From Haladaptatus caseinilyticus (GTDB lineage Archaea; Halobacteriota; Halobacteria; Halobacteriales; Haladaptataceae), in assembly GCF_026248685.1 (NCBI RefSeq), contig NZ_CP111036.1, positions 248,001-312,000 of the forward strand: a stretch of 64,000 nucleotides of DNA, in the 5' to 3' direction. The notes beneath the pieces are model-generated. The model made no database searches. It saw nothing but the letters and a program-made list of their open reading frames with translations, and was not told where the DNA came from. This document shows positions 35,229 through 44,446 of this stretch, one piece after another; position 1 is the first letter of the stretch, and each line of letters opens with the position of its first letter. Position numbers and translations under genes: made by a program.

Positions 35229-36035
35229 TCAGTTCCCCAAGACGCCGATGTGTTCCGCCGTGTAACCGAACATGTTCTCGTAGCCATACGCCGACATCAA
35301 CACCGGGATGAACGACTCTTCCGCCACCAACTGGCTTCCATCGGACGTGGCAAAGGGCTCACCTCGGTCCACCGACGTGAAGTTCTCGACCAACACTTCG
35401 AACTCCGTGCCGCCGTTTTTCAGCACCGGCTGGTCCATTCGATAGACCGAAACCTCGTCACGTTGACCCGCTTCCACCGGGTTTTCTCCGTCCGGCAGCG
35501 GAAGCGCACCGGTTCCCGCGAGGAAACCCCGAACGAGGTCGTAGGCGTTCTCGGCCGCCTCGTCGGTCCCCTGTAATCCACATTCGACCTCCAACGTATG
35601 GGGGTGCGAGATGAGTTTGCCTTTCGTAAAGCGGTCGGTTTCGACCAGTTCGGAGACGGGAAGGTACGGACAGATGGAACGGGCAACGGCGTTCACCCTG
35701 TCCACGAGAGCGAACGGGCGGGCGTACGATTGCGTCGAATGAAGCGACAACACCGTACAGTCCCGGAGTTCGCCCAGCAGTTCGTGAGCCAACCGTCGTT
35801 CGTAGTTCTCGGCGGTCGGGTCGCCCGGAAACACCCGGTTCAAATCCTCGTTGATGTATCGAACGCCGCGTTCCAACGCGGGTTCGTTCACGATAAGACA
35901 TTTTACCGGTCGTTCGACGTCCGGGTCTTCCGCCAGCAACTGTTCGACAGCGCGGGGGCCACACGGTTCGTCGCCGTGAATTCCGGCGACGACGGCCACC
36001 TCCGGCGTTCCATCGCCTAACTGCTCGATTCGCAT
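35229..36035 (-). CDS. Succinylglutamate desuccinylase/aspartoacylase family protein, second copy
   Basis: 268 residues. Zinc-site motifs are GIHGDEPCGPRAV (His, Glu), INEDLNRVFPG and LSLHSTQSYARPF (His). LEVECGLQGTDEAAENAY carries the catalytic Glu region (VECGLQG rather than EMGE). It lacks most of the C-terminal extension of the copy at 15164 and belongs to a different subgroup. It cleaves an acyl group from an amino acid or similar; exact substrate unknown. It ends 1 base after the UPF0179 stop on the opposite strand (convergent). Confidence 0.87.
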   Translation of the reverse strand: MRIEQLGDGTPEVAVVAGIHGDEPCGPRAVEQLLAEDPDVERPVKCLIVNEPALERGVRYINEDLNRVFPGDPTAENYERRLAHELLGELRDCTVLSLHSTQSYARPFALVDRVNAVARSICPYLPVSELVETDRFTKGKLISHPHTLEVECGLQGTDEAAENAYDLVRGFLAGTGALPLPDGENPVEAGQRDEVSVYRMDQPVLKNGGTEFEVLVENFTSVDRGEPFATSDGSQLVAEESFIPVLMSAYGYENMFGYTAEHIGVLGN

Positions 36036-36140
36036 TTACCGAAGGCAGGTGTCGAAGCCTGAAAGCGCTTTACAATCGCAGGTCCGCCAAAAAAGGGTGA
36101 CACGTTCGGGAGACTGAATTAGCGATCTGAGACGAGGTGA

Positions 36141-36465
36141 TTATGCGCCGTCGCTGTCCGAGTCACCGTCACTCCAGTCGCTATCGTCGTCGTTGTCTCG
36201 GTCAGTGCAGTCGGCCGAGTCGGATCGATCGGAGCTACCGTCGCCCATGTCGCCCTCCGAGCCGTCTTCGGTCATATCGACCACTTGCGTCCTCGGGCGC
36301 GTCGAATGCGAACGTGTCCTCCGAAACACAGTTGATGCTGATGTCCGAGAAGGCGGTCGTCGAACTGACGGATTCTCCGCTCCACGACGATTCACTGACG
36401 ACCTTTCGTGGGAGGTAGTTCTCCGAATCGAGGGAGACCACAAGAGGATTCAAAGCGGTGCGGAA
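36141..36465 (-). pseudogene. C-terminal remnant of a LolA-like/outer-membrane-lipoprotein-carrier-type protein
   Basis: Read on the minus strand, VVSLDSENYLPRKVVSESSW and VSSTTAFSDISINCVSEDTF then AFDAPEDA match the C-terminal strands of haloarchaeal LolA-fold secreted proteins (VW-D-ENYLP...TFAFDPPE-A). At about 36285-36290 the frame changes by one base, and an acidic tail (QVVDMTEDGSEGD...) continues to a TAA at 36141. No N-terminal part, signal peptide or start exists: the DUF309 gene ends 50 bases upstream. It is thus truncated and frameshifted. The family assignment is from pattern memory. Confidence 0.5.
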
Positions 36466-36515
36466 CCGGTTCCCGTCGATGGACACGGGAGAAACGACCG
36501 GGACTGATAACGGTC

Positions 36516-37004
36516 CTAATCGAGCGCCTCCGCATAGCTGAAATCCTCCTCGCTCGCCGTCGGGACCGCCCCATCGAGCGGGATCTTCCATCCGTGTAGT
36601 ACGGTTGGGTCCGACAGCGCGTTCGTCATTCTCGTCCGAACGTCCGTCACGCCGACTCCATAGAAATCCCGCGGGACGCCGTGAAGATACTGAAGTGACG
36701 TTCGAAAGAGCGAACGCATGCCGTCGTCGTCCTCGAAATCGAAGTGTTTGTACGCACCTGCAGCGACTTGCACCATTCCATGTAAAAACGCGCTCTCCGT
36801 GGTTCCACTGCCGTAGTTGTACCACTCGTCCTCGAAACAGTCGTGGCTTTCGTGGAACTCCCCGGAATTGAACAGACGGACGCCGTGAATCACTGCCCTG
36901 CGGAGCGTCCCGTGTTCCCAGAGCCCCTTCTGGGGCAACCATCCGGCGGGACTCCGGTCAGTGGGCGGCGGGCCGACAGTCGGGTCGCGCGTGTGGTCAT
37001 CCAT
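36516..37004 (-). CDS. DUF309 family protein
   Basis: 162 residues from ATG 37004; an upstream ATG (37040) adds twelve unlikely residues. The DUF309 helical motif is complete: [21 protein letters not shown] followed by [19 protein letters not shown]. The paired HExH-like helices are the family's defining trait; function unknown, possibly metal-binding. It stands alone between the LolA-like remnant and DUF7116. Confidence 0.88.
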   Translation of the reverse strand: MDDHTRDPTVGPPPTDRSPAGWLPQKGLWEHGTLRRAVIHGVRLFNSGEFHESHDCFEDEWYNYGSGTTESAFLHGMVQVAAGAYKHFDFEDDDGMRSLFRTSLQYLHGVPRDFYGVGVTDVRTRMTNALSDPTVLHGWKIPLDGAVPTASEEDFSYAEALD

Positions 37005-37148
37005 AGCTATACATCCCGGTCGAGAGGGCGTAATTCCCACGGTGTATCGAACCCGTTACGAGTACCGTTCAGGTGGCTAGTATCGTTGGGAGTTCTATAG
37101 ATAGTCAAAAAAGGAAAGGGGTACGAATCTCGTGGGAGGTACAACCGT

Positions 37149-37466
37149 CTACACTGCTATTTTGCTGGGTGGCGCTCTCGCGACCTCATAATCGCCACCC
37201 TCTAAAACGGCGATGACTGCCCATTCGTACTCCAAATTCGAATCGCGCAACTGCCGACTGAGACGTGTTGCGTTTTCTTTCCACGCGACGAAACACCGGA
37301 GTTCGCCGTGTTTCGGCGTGCTCATGGAGTCCGCGTATGCTGTAACCCGTACTTCTCGCCACTTCCGTCTGGCCCGGAATTCGTCACCATCATCAATGAC
37401 CTCGTAACCGAGGTTGTTGAAAATCGACTTGGCCTCCTTCATGGGTGGTGTGCTAACAGGGGCCAT
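37149..37466 (-). CDS. DUF7116 family protein
   Basis: 105 residues from ATG 37466. VSTPPMKEAKSIFNNLGYEV, FRARRKWREVRVTAYA, LRCFVAWKENATRL and YEWAVIAVLEGGDYEVARA match the small haloarchaeal family I know as DUF7116 (name from memory). The open frame extends to 37598, but that part overlaps the upstream gene and is not conserved in type. Function unknown. Confidence 0.8.
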   Translation of the reverse strand: MAPVSTPPMKEAKSIFNNLGYEVIDDGDEFRARRKWREVRVTAYADSMSTPKHGELRCFVAWKENATRLSRQLRDSNLEYEWAVIAVLEGGDYEVARAPPSKIAV

Positions 37467-37579
37467 CCAATTGAACGTAATACGCACCGCATAATAAATG
37501 TTCTTGCGGGTTTGGACGGACATAGCTGGACATATGGAAAATTCGAAAGGACCATCGAACGTGAACAAACGAGTGTCTG

Positions 37580-38116
37580 TCAGGTGAGTTGTACCCACGG
37601 GTTCGCATGCTGCGAGGGATACTCCGCCACGTCACCCTCGTCCCTAAGCTGTTTGAGTTGTTCTCGGCCGTCGTCCCTGTCCATCCCCCCGATGGCGACG
37701 GCAACGTCCAACAGCAACTCCTCGGCGACGCCATCCTCGGTTATCTGCCCCCGAGAACTGTCGTCGGTTCCGAACCCATCACTATCGATGACTCGGAGAT
37801 ACTCACGGAGATCTGTCGTATCACGGAGTCGGTCGTGCCATCGAGCGGGGTACACACTCACTCGGTCCCCGTCCAGTTGGTAAATCTTCCTGTCGCCCTG
37901 CCACGACTCCGACTCGGTCAACAAATCCTCGAGCGAGGACGGAAACGCGTCCATGCCGTAGCCGATTTGGTCCAGATAGTCGTCCAGCATCTCGCGCTGG
38001 ATACCCTGTCCCTCATCGGCGTGTCGCAACTCTACCAATCGCACAGCGTCGTCCAACAGTAGTGTCTCCACCCTGTTCTCCAGTTCCGCCACGAGTCGCT
38101 GGTCGGTCGATCCCAT
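37580..38116 (-). CDS. Conserved hypothetical haloarchaeal protein
   Basis: 178 residues, strongly acidic. I do not recognise a family. It opens with a coiled-coil-like helix (RLVAELENRVETLLLDDAVRL), has LDDYLDQIGYGMDAFPSSLE in the middle and a repeated helix near the end (MDRDDGREQLKQLRDEGDV). There are no Cys, no signal and no membrane segment. It precedes DUF7116 in the same direction by about 113 bases, and codon structure favours this frame over the overlapping ones. Confidence 0.6.
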   Translation of the reverse strand: MGSTDQRLVAELENRVETLLLDDAVRLVELRHADEGQGIQREMLDDYLDQIGYGMDAFPSSLEDLLTESESWQGDRKIYQLDGDRVSVYPARWHDRLRDTTDLREYLRVIDSDGFGTDDSSRGQITEDGVAEELLLDVAVAIGGMDRDDGREQLKQLRDEGDVAEYPSQHANPWVQLT

Positions 38117-38158
38117 GCCGGCACTCGGGCCGGAACGTGCCTAAATAGACTGCCCAAC

Positions 38159-38398
38159 CTATTCGTGCGCAGCGTCCCACTCGGTCGCCTTCCGGAGGTT
38201 ACCACACTGATTGCATTCGATACGCCCCATCGAATCCATCGCGTTGTCCAGCGTCTCGCAGTTCCCGCAGAAGTACCCGTACCGTCGATCACCGTCGGGG
38301 GAGCGATAGACGACGAAAAACGGTCCGTTCGATCCGCGAGTTCCTTCGGAGCGGTCGATGTACACGGTTTCGTCGTCCGCTGTCGTCGTTTCGTCCAT
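38159..38398 (-). CDS. DUF5816 family zinc-ribbon protein
   Basis: 79 residues. VYIDRSEGTRGSNGPFFVVY followed by YGYFCGNCETLDNAMDSMGR and IECNQCGNLRKATEWDAAHE matches the DUF5816 family. Two CxxC pairs (CGNC, CNQC) form a zinc ribbon. Widely kept in haloarchaea; function unknown. Upstream of, and co-directional with, the hypothetical gene at 37580. Confidence 0.85.
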   Translation of the reverse strand: MDETTTADDETVYIDRSEGTRGSNGPFFVVYRSPDGDRRYGYFCGNCETLDNAMDSMGRIECNQCGNLRKATEWDAAHE

Positions 38399-38421
38399 CG
38401 ACGTTCGATTATCGGCCCATC

Positions 38422-38428
38422 GGTATAT
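38422..38428 (+). promoter_or_regulatory. TATA element of the 5'-nucleotidase gene
   Basis: GTATATC centred about 25 bases upstream of ATG 38449, supporting a leaderless start there. Confidence 0.4.
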
Positions 38429-38448
38429 CGGTGTCCATCGAAGGAGTC

Positions 38449-39831
38449 ATGAGCCATGGCCGAGATTTCTCGCCGATGGCGCTCCGTCTCCTCCACTATT
38501 CGGATCTCGAAAACGCCTACGACGATTCCGACCATATCGGGCGACTCGCCGGCTGTATCGACGCTCTCCGCGACGATACGACGCTCGTCGTCGGAACCGG
38601 CGACAACACCGCACCGGGAACGCTTTCGCTCGTAACGGAGGGGAAGCAAGCGCTCGATTTCTTCGACGCCGTGGAACCCGACTTCGATACCTTTGGAAAC
38701 CACGACTTCGACTACGGTGTCGAACGAACCCGCGAACTGGTTCGGAACTCACCGCAGACGTGGCTCACCGCGAACATCCGTGAAAGCGGTGCCCGATTCG
38801 CCGTCGATGCTGGAACCGCCTCGCACGTGATTCGTGAACTCGGCGGGAAACGAGTCGGCATCTTCGGCGTGACGACGCCAAAAACACCGACACTGAATCC
38901 GAACGTGACTGGCCTTGACTTTCTCGACCCGCTCAAAGCGGCCCGAAATGCCGTCTCCACACTCCGCGATTTGGATGCCGATCACATCGTTGCCCTCTCC
39001 CATCTCGGACAAGGTGACCGCGAACTCGCAACCGAACTCGATATCGACGTTATCCTCGGGGGCCACGTTCACTCCGAGCGAGTCGAACAGATCGACGGTA
39101 CGCTCGTGACTCGCCCCGGTGTGAACGGTCGTGTCCTCCTCGAAATCGAACTCGGTGCCGAACCGACCGTCAGCCGCCACCGAATCGTGGACGCACCACG
39201 GGACGACGAAATCACGGAAGCGATGCGGGACGCGATGTTGACGACGGGACTCGACACGACCGTCGGCACCGTCGAAACCGCGATCGAGCGTACCGAGGCC
39301 ACGACGTTTCACGGTGAAAGTCGCATCGGAAACTTCGTCGCGGACGCCTATCGCTGGGCGACCGACGCGGACATCGGCCTCCAGAACAGCGGCGGTATCC
39401 GCGAAGGCGATTCGTTGGTCGGCGACGTGACCATCGCCGACCTCGTGAGCGTCATCCCGTTCCAGGAGGACGTCGCCGTCGCGGAACTCTCGGGTGCGGA
39501 ACTGTTCGACGTGTTCCGACAGGCTCACGATGCCACCATCGGGTTCGGCGAACCGGACTGGTGGCACGCACACATCAGCGGAGCGGAACTCGTCTGGAAC
39601 CGGGCCGAACGGGATGTCGAATCGATAACCGTTGGGGGCGACACCGTCCGCGAAGACGCGACGTACACCGTCGCCACGACCGAGTATCTCCTGTACACTA
39701 ACCAGGAATTTCCCACACTCAACGAGGAACATCGCGTCGAAACCGGCGACATACAATACGAAGTGTTGGCCGACTACGCCCGAGAGTTCGGCATCGACCC
39801 GCAAATCGAGGGACGCATCACTCGCCAGTAG
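38449..39831 (+). CDS. 5'-nucleotidase/UshA-type bifunctional metallophosphatase
   Basis: About 460 residues. N-terminal calcineurin-like metallophosphatase: LLHYSDLENAYDD, VGTGDNTAPG, FGNHDFDYG and LSHLGQGD, then LGGHVHSE give the metal ligands. The C-terminal 5'-nucleotidase substrate domain has GNFVADAYRWATDADIGLQNSGGIREG. The first metal motif reads SDLEN where UshA has ND-HG, as in other haloarchaeal members. There is no signal peptide, so it is probably cytoplasmic. ATG 38449 fits the TATA box; ATG 38476 is nearer the conserved fold. Confidence 0.9.
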   Translation: MSHGRDFSPMALRLLHYSDLENAYDDSDHIGRLAGCIDALRDDTTLVVGTGDNTAPGTLSLVTEGKQALDFFDAVEPDFDTFGNHDFDYGVERTRELVRNSPQTWLTANIRESGARFAVDAGTASHVIRELGGKRVGIFGVTTPKTPTLNPNVTGLDFLDPLKAARNAVSTLRDLDADHIVALSHLGQGDRELATELDIDVILGGHVHSERVEQIDGTLVTRPGVNGRVLLEIELGAEPTVSRHRIVDAPRDDEITEAMRDAMLTTGLDTTVGTVETAIERTEATTFHGESRIGNFVADAYRWATDADIGLQNSGGIREGDSLVGDVTIADLVSVIPFQEDVAVAELSGAELFDVFRQAHDATIGFGEPDWWHAHISGAELVWNRAERDVESITVGGDTVREDATYTVATTEYLLYTNQEFPTLNEEHRVETGDIQYEVLADYAREFGIDPQIEGRITRQ

Positions 39832-39981
39832 GAATTGACCGCCCGAGATCGGTTCGAAGCGGAAATCGGATACCGTCCATCCCTTTCGTTCCGTCCATGC
39901 CCGGTGACGTATCACGAGCGGTGAGCGAGTGACTCAAACCGAATAGTAAGGTTCTCCCGGCCGCGACCCGTTCCTCACGAT

Positions 39982-40380
39982 ATGACTCGCGTCCTCGTTC
40001 CGGTTCGGTATCCGCTTTCGGAGCACTCCCGTCGGACGCTCTCCGAAGCGATCAGTATCGCCGAGGAGCGCGGTGCGGACCTCACTATTCTCCACATCAA
40101 TCTGTATCACCGCGGGGGCGAAACGACGCGAACCGACCTCAAACGAACCGTGGAGAAAACGTTTGGTCGCATCAAAAACGCACGTTACGTCGTCAGAAAC
40201 GGGTTTTTGGTCGAGGAGACGATTCTCGAGGAGGTCGCCGCAGCGCGGGCCGACGTGGTCGTTATCGGTCGTAAACAGATGGGTCGCTGGCGTCGAGCGA
40301 TTCGCCGACTGGTTGACGACCCGAACATCGAGAACTTCCTCCGGGAAAAGATCGACTGCGAACTGATTACGGTCGACTGA
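39982..40380 (+). CDS. Universal stress protein (UspA) family protein
   Basis: 132 residues. MTRVLVPVRYPLSEHSRRTL at the start is the UspA strand-loop, ADLTILHINLYHRGG the second strand, and ADVVVIGRKQMGRWRRAIRRL the end of the alpha/beta fold. The ATP-binding G-2x-G-9x-G(S/T) motif is not clear (IGRKQMGRWRRAIRRLVDDP), so it may not bind ATP like canonical members. Single-gene unit. Confidence 0.83.
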   Translation: MTRVLVPVRYPLSEHSRRTLSEAISIAEERGADLTILHINLYHRGGETTRTDLKRTVEKTFGRIKNARYVVRNGFLVEETILEEVAAARADVVVIGRKQMGRWRRAIRRLVDDPNIENFLREKIDCELITVD

Positions 40381-40403
40381 CTGTTATCGGACGGTCAGCT
40401 CAC

Positions 40404-41393
40404 TTACCGTTCGTCGAATTCGACCGGGTGGGGTGTTCGTTCCGGTTCGACCGAAACACGTGCCGTTCCACTCGTGTCGTCGAACACCAGATGCGAGTGA
40501 GGGTAGGCGATTTCCACATCCGCGTCCTCGATTTCCGTCCAAATCTGCTCCAGAATCTTCGACCGAACGCGCATCATGTTGTACGGGTCCTTCACCCAAT
40601 ATCGTAGTTCGAGGAGCACGCCGTGGTCGGCGTAGTCCCTGATTTGTGCCACCGGGTCGCTCGGGTACCGGGCACTCCCGATTCGGATGTCCGGTCCGCC
40701 TGCGACGACCTCGGGTGTCTCGCGGGCCGCCCGTTCCATGATCGCTCGCGCTTCATCGAGGTTGCCCTCGTATGTGACCTGCAGTTTGAGCGAAAGCCGG
40801 GAGCGCGTGTCCTCCGCGGAGTAGTTAATGACGTCGCGCTCGCGCATCGTCGCGTTTGGGATGACGAGAAACGTGTTCTGGAGGGTGAAAATCTTCGTGT
40901 ATCGTAACGTGATGTCTTCGACGTATCCTCGTGTACCGCCATCCGGCGCGCCGTTATCGACGAGCTCTATCAGGTCACCGATCTCGTAGGGTTGGTCGGC
41001 TAAGACGAACAGCCCGTTGATAACGCTCCCGACGATGGGTGCGAGAACGAGACCAACCACGGCGGAGAACACGGTCACCGACACGAGGATGTTCGACATT
41101 CTGAATCCAAGCTGTGCCGCCGCAGCCGCGGCGGCGATGAACAAAACGAAGCCACGGATGCCCCGAAGAATCGTCTTCGTGATGCTCGGTCTCCGGAACC
41201 GACGGGCGACCTGTCGTCCGATGAGGCCGACGACCAACTGCGAGACGTACCACCCGAGGAGGATGTACAGCACTGCGAGGACGATCTCGGTGACGATGAC
41301 GGGATCTCCCGTTCCCCGTCCCAGCACCTCCCAACCGCCGATTCCTCCGAGAAAGTGGAGAAAGCCGGCGAGACGGTCTTCGAGCGTCGGCAT
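40404..41393 (-). CDS. MscS-family mechanosensitive ion channel
   Basis: 329 residues from ATG 41393 (ATG 41405 also possible). Membrane helices: IVLAVLYILLGWYVSQLVVG, then GFVLFIAAAAAAAQLGF and the pore-lining TM3 region ILVSVTVFSAVVGLVLAPIV with Ala/Gly packing, followed by the beta-domain VNGLFVLADQPYEIGDLIEL and NTFLVIPNATMRERDVINYS, the MscS hallmark. It releases solutes on hypo-osmotic shock, relevant to a halophile meeting dilution. Confidence 0.94.
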   Translation of the reverse strand: MPTLEDRLAGFLHFLGGIGGWEVLGRGTGDPVIVTEIVLAVLYILLGWYVSQLVVGLIGRQVARRFRRPSITKTILRGIRGFVLFIAAAAAAAQLGFRMSNILVSVTVFSAVVGLVLAPIVGSVINGLFVLADQPYEIGDLIELVDNGAPDGGTRGYVEDITLRYTKIFTLQNTFLVIPNATMRERDVINYSAEDTRSRLSLKLQVTYEGNLDEARAIMERAARETPEVVAGGPDIRIGSARYPSDPVAQIRDYADHGVLLELRYWVKDPYNMMRVRSKILEQIWTEIEDADVEIAYPHSHLVFDDTSGTARVSVEPERTPHPVEFDER

Positions 41394-41523
41394 GAATCTC
41401 TTCACTCACTCGGATTAGTAAAACCCCCCTATTTCGGCCGCTGACGTATCGTCGCGGCGATGAAATCGAGGCAAGACGAACGACGAGAGTACGAACTAAG
41501 CCACCGCACGTCGAACAGGTAGT

Positions 41524-42270
41524 ATGTCTTGGGAATCGCATCCGCCCAGCGCGTCGTTCGAAATCAACGCTGACGAAGAGCCGAGTGTAACCCTACTCGC
41601 CGGATTTTCGGAGTTCGGTCTCGCCGGACTGACCGCAGTCGAGTATCTCGTCGAACAGTTATCGCTCGAACAAACGGGTCATATTACCGCCGAGAAACTG
41701 CCCACCATCACCCCCTTCGAAAACGGCCAGCCACGCCATCACACGAGACTGTTCTCTCGGCCGGATCTCGACGTGACCATCCTCGTCGGCGAACTGTTCG
41801 TTCCCGTGTGGGCCGCGGATTCGTTCGCGGACGCGATTCTCGACTGGACGGGAGCGAACGGCGTCGAGGAAATCGCCGTCCTCTCCGGTGTGCCGGTGCC
41901 ACACGGTCCCGAGGAACATCGCGTGTTCTACATCGCGACGGAGGGCTATCGAAGAAACCGACTCGACGGAATCGACGTCCCGGGAATGGGACGGGGATTC
42001 CTCGATGGGGCGAACGCTACCCTCGTCGGGCGTGGTATCGACTCCGACCTCGAAACCGGCGTGTTCGTCACCCCGGTTCACGCCCGAACACCGGACGTGG
42101 AGGCCGCGTTGCGCCTCATCGACGCCATCTCGGACGTGTACGAACTGGCCGTCGATACCGGCCCTCTCGAAGCCTTCGCGGACGAAGTCAGCGAGTACTA
42201 CACGGAACTCGCGGCCCGCGTCGAGGCGGCCAACGACGCCGACAGACCGGACGACAGAATGTACATGTGA
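41524..42270 (+). CDS. PAC2 family protein
   Basis: 248 residues. The PAC2 pattern is clear: TLLAGFSEFGLAGLTAVEYL, LFSRPDLDVTILVGEL, ILDWTGANGVEEIAVLSGVP and a late helical tail. PAC2 proteins resemble eukaryotic proteasome-assembly chaperones and are common in archaea, where the client is not proven. Single gene. Confidence 0.9.
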   Translation: MSWESHPPSASFEINADEEPSVTLLAGFSEFGLAGLTAVEYLVEQLSLEQTGHITAEKLPTITPFENGQPRHHTRLFSRPDLDVTILVGELFVPVWAADSFADAILDWTGANGVEEIAVLSGVPVPHGPEEHRVFYIATEGYRRNRLDGIDVPGMGRGFLDGANATLVGRGIDSDLETGVFVTPVHARTPDVEAALRLIDAISDVYELAVDTGPLEAFADEVSEYYTELAARVEAANDADRPDDRMYM

Positions 42271-42396
42271 TCCCACCTTTTTACAGGGTGACGGGAGGGG
42301 GCCGATACGAACCGTACCGGCCCCTGCCTCTCGACCGTCGTCAAAGCTAGACGTGAAAAGGTGGTACTATAGGTCTCCGTTGATTTGCTCTGTGTA

Positions 42397-43458
42397 ATGG
42401 CCTCCGACGACCTCTATCTGACGCTCGAACGAGTCGGAGAACGGTTCAACCTCGGGGAGTACGAGATCGACGCCTATCTGACGGTGCTCGAACACGGACG
42501 ACTGACTGCGAGTCAAATCGCAGACCATACCGACATCCCGCAACCGCGGGTGTACGATACAGTTCGGAGTTTGAGCGACCGGGGGTTAGTCGAACTTCGT
42601 GAGTCCCGACCGATGAAAGTCATCGCAATCGACCCCGAAGAGGCGTTCTCCGACGTACAATCGTCGCTCAGCGACATGATAACCGACCTCGAAGAGCGTT
42701 ACACCGCGCCGACGCGGGATACGGAAGCCGTCTCCCTCGTCAAATCGCGCTCGACAATCCTCCGCTATCTCGAAGACGTCATCGAGAACGCGGAGTACGA
42801 AATCGCGCTGTCGCTCACACCGGACCTTCTCGTCCGGTTCAAAGACGACCTCGAGGATGCGATCGACTCCGGCGTAAGCATCGAACTGCTCGTCACGCCC
42901 GCCTCGGAGGCGCCCGACCCCGAGGCGTTCGATTACGAAGCAGTAGCGACGACGGCACGTGCACGACGCGGCATCACGACGCCCGTCGTCGCGGTTGCGG
43001 ATGGTGAGTATTCGATGTACGCCACGCAGGACGCCCTTCGCGACGATCGCGACCGCTACGGCGTCATTTTCAACCGCTCGGCGCTCGGCTTTCTCGTCTC
43101 CGGTTTCTTCGGCACCGTCCTCTGGACGACTGCGGAGCGAACCCTTTCGGCCGACGGCGACGGCAGAACGTTCCCCCGTCGGTACGCCTCCATCCGTCGC
43201 TGCGTGAAGGAAATTCAGGGAATGGAGGGCGACTTCTACGCGACCATCAAGGGCCGCGATATCGAGAGAGGCAACGAACGTGTCGTTCGTGGGAAGGTCG
43301 TCGGGTTCTCGTTTGAGGGGGGCGAGCGCGTCGCCGGTATGTCGGTCGAAACGGAGAACGGTGTCGTGACGGTTGGTGGGCAGGTCGCTGCACTCGAAGA
43401 TATCGAGGCTCACGAAATTCGAATCGGTACCGACGAACCCCCAGCCTACGAACGATAG
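42397..43458 (+). CDS. TrmB family transcriptional regulator
   Basis: 353 residues from ATG 42397. Winged helix at about 14-80: [42 protein letters not shown]. The central phospholipase-D-like TrmB domain follows ([20 protein letters not shown]), and the C-terminal sugar-sensing TrmB part includes [20 protein letters not shown]. TrmB proteins sense sugars and control sugar metabolism or transport; the sugar ABC transporter 2 kb downstream is a plausible target, though no proof is in the sequence. Confidence 0.93.
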   Translation: MASDDLYLTLERVGERFNLGEYEIDAYLTVLEHGRLTASQIADHTDIPQPRVYDTVRSLSDRGLVELRESRPMKVIAIDPEEAFSDVQSSLSDMITDLEERYTAPTRDTEAVSLVKSRSTILRYLEDVIENAEYEIALSLTPDLLVRFKDDLEDAIDSGVSIELLVTPASEAPDPEAFDYEAVATTARARRGITTPVVAVADGEYSMYATQDALRDDRDRYGVIFNRSALGFLVSGFFGTVLWTTAERTLSADGDGRTFPRRYASIRRCVKEIQGMEGDFYATIKGRDIERGNERVVRGKVVGFSFEGGERVAGMSVETENGVVTVGGQVAALEDIEAHEIRIGTDEPPAYER

Positions 43459-43493
43459 TTCGACAGCGGGCCGTCGGCCGGTGACGATATCGG

Positions 43494-44279
43494 TTAGAAC
43501 GTGAAGACGTACTGACGACAAGCCGGACAGGCAAGCACTTCGTCGGGTGGGGAAAGGGGACTCGTGCCACTTCCACAACATCGACTGGCGGTCGTTTCTT
43601 CGAGCGGTTCGTCACAGTTCGGGCAGTCGGAGAGGAACGCCCGCAGAGCAGACGCGGATTGCGTTCGAACGTCTCGTTCGATGTCGTGGTCTCTCAACGC
43701 CCGTTCGCCCGCAACTTCGGCGATTGCGACAGAACGCGAGAGCCATCGTTCGGTTTCCGGTCCGCCTGCCGAGATGACGACCCAATCGCCGTCCTCGACG
43801 AGTTCGACATCCACGGAGTCGGGGGTAACGTCTTGCACTGCTTTTCCGAGGTCGTCACCCCTGATGCGAGTCATTTCCGAACGCCACTCCTGGCGAAACG
43901 GTTCGTCCAGATGGAGGCTCTCTCCGACTGCATGGATGACACCCGCATCGAGGAGCGTTTCCATCACGAACTCGCCCGACACCGCATCGGAATCCCCTGC
44001 AATCGATCCGGGTTCCGTCGGTCGTCGAGAGTCGAACCCGACGGTATCACGCAAACGAGGAGCTATCCGTGGCGTCCCCGGAATGAAGTACCCACGGAGG
44101 GTGATTGCGGCCCCTCCGACGAGTCCGAGCGCTGCGGCGACTCCGAGACGCCGGGAACGATTTTTCGGTACTACTGCTATCACTACGCACGCGAGGAGGA
44201 GTAGAATGGCGTTCAGGACCGTGCAGGGCCAGCACCGATTCTCCCCCGTGTACTCCGGCTTTCGGAGTTGAGTCAGCAT
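43494..44279 (-). CDS. Hypothetical membrane protein with C-terminal zinc ribbon
   Basis: 261 residues, family not recognised. Two membrane segments lie near the N-terminus (NAILLLLACVVIAVVP and LGVAAALGLVGGAAITLRGY). A soluble alpha/beta region follows, and the C-terminus is a zinc-ribbon-like set: CPNCDEPL, CCGSG and CPACRQY. It is convergent with trmB, 33 bases between stops. Confidence 0.6.
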   Translation of the reverse strand: MLTQLRKPEYTGENRCWPCTVLNAILLLLACVVIAVVPKNRSRRLGVAAALGLVGGAAITLRGYFIPGTPRIAPRLRDTVGFDSRRPTEPGSIAGDSDAVSGEFVMETLLDAGVIHAVGESLHLDEPFRQEWRSEMTRIRGDDLGKAVQDVTPDSVDVELVEDGDWVVISAGGPETERWLSRSVAIAEVAGERALRDHDIERDVRTQSASALRAFLSDCPNCDEPLEETTASRCCGSGTSPLSPPDEVLACPACRQYVFTF

Positions 44280-44446
44280 TGCGGAGTGGTTTGTCGGCGA
44301 CTCGTTTCAGTGTTCGGGCGACTAGCTATCGGTTTGGTTGTATGAGTGTGACACGACTGAGTCGTAGTGTGGGTTCCCGTTCTATTTCCCAAAACGGCCA
44401 TCGCCCACAACGCTTTACCCGAATCCGAAGAACACAATAGCGAACG

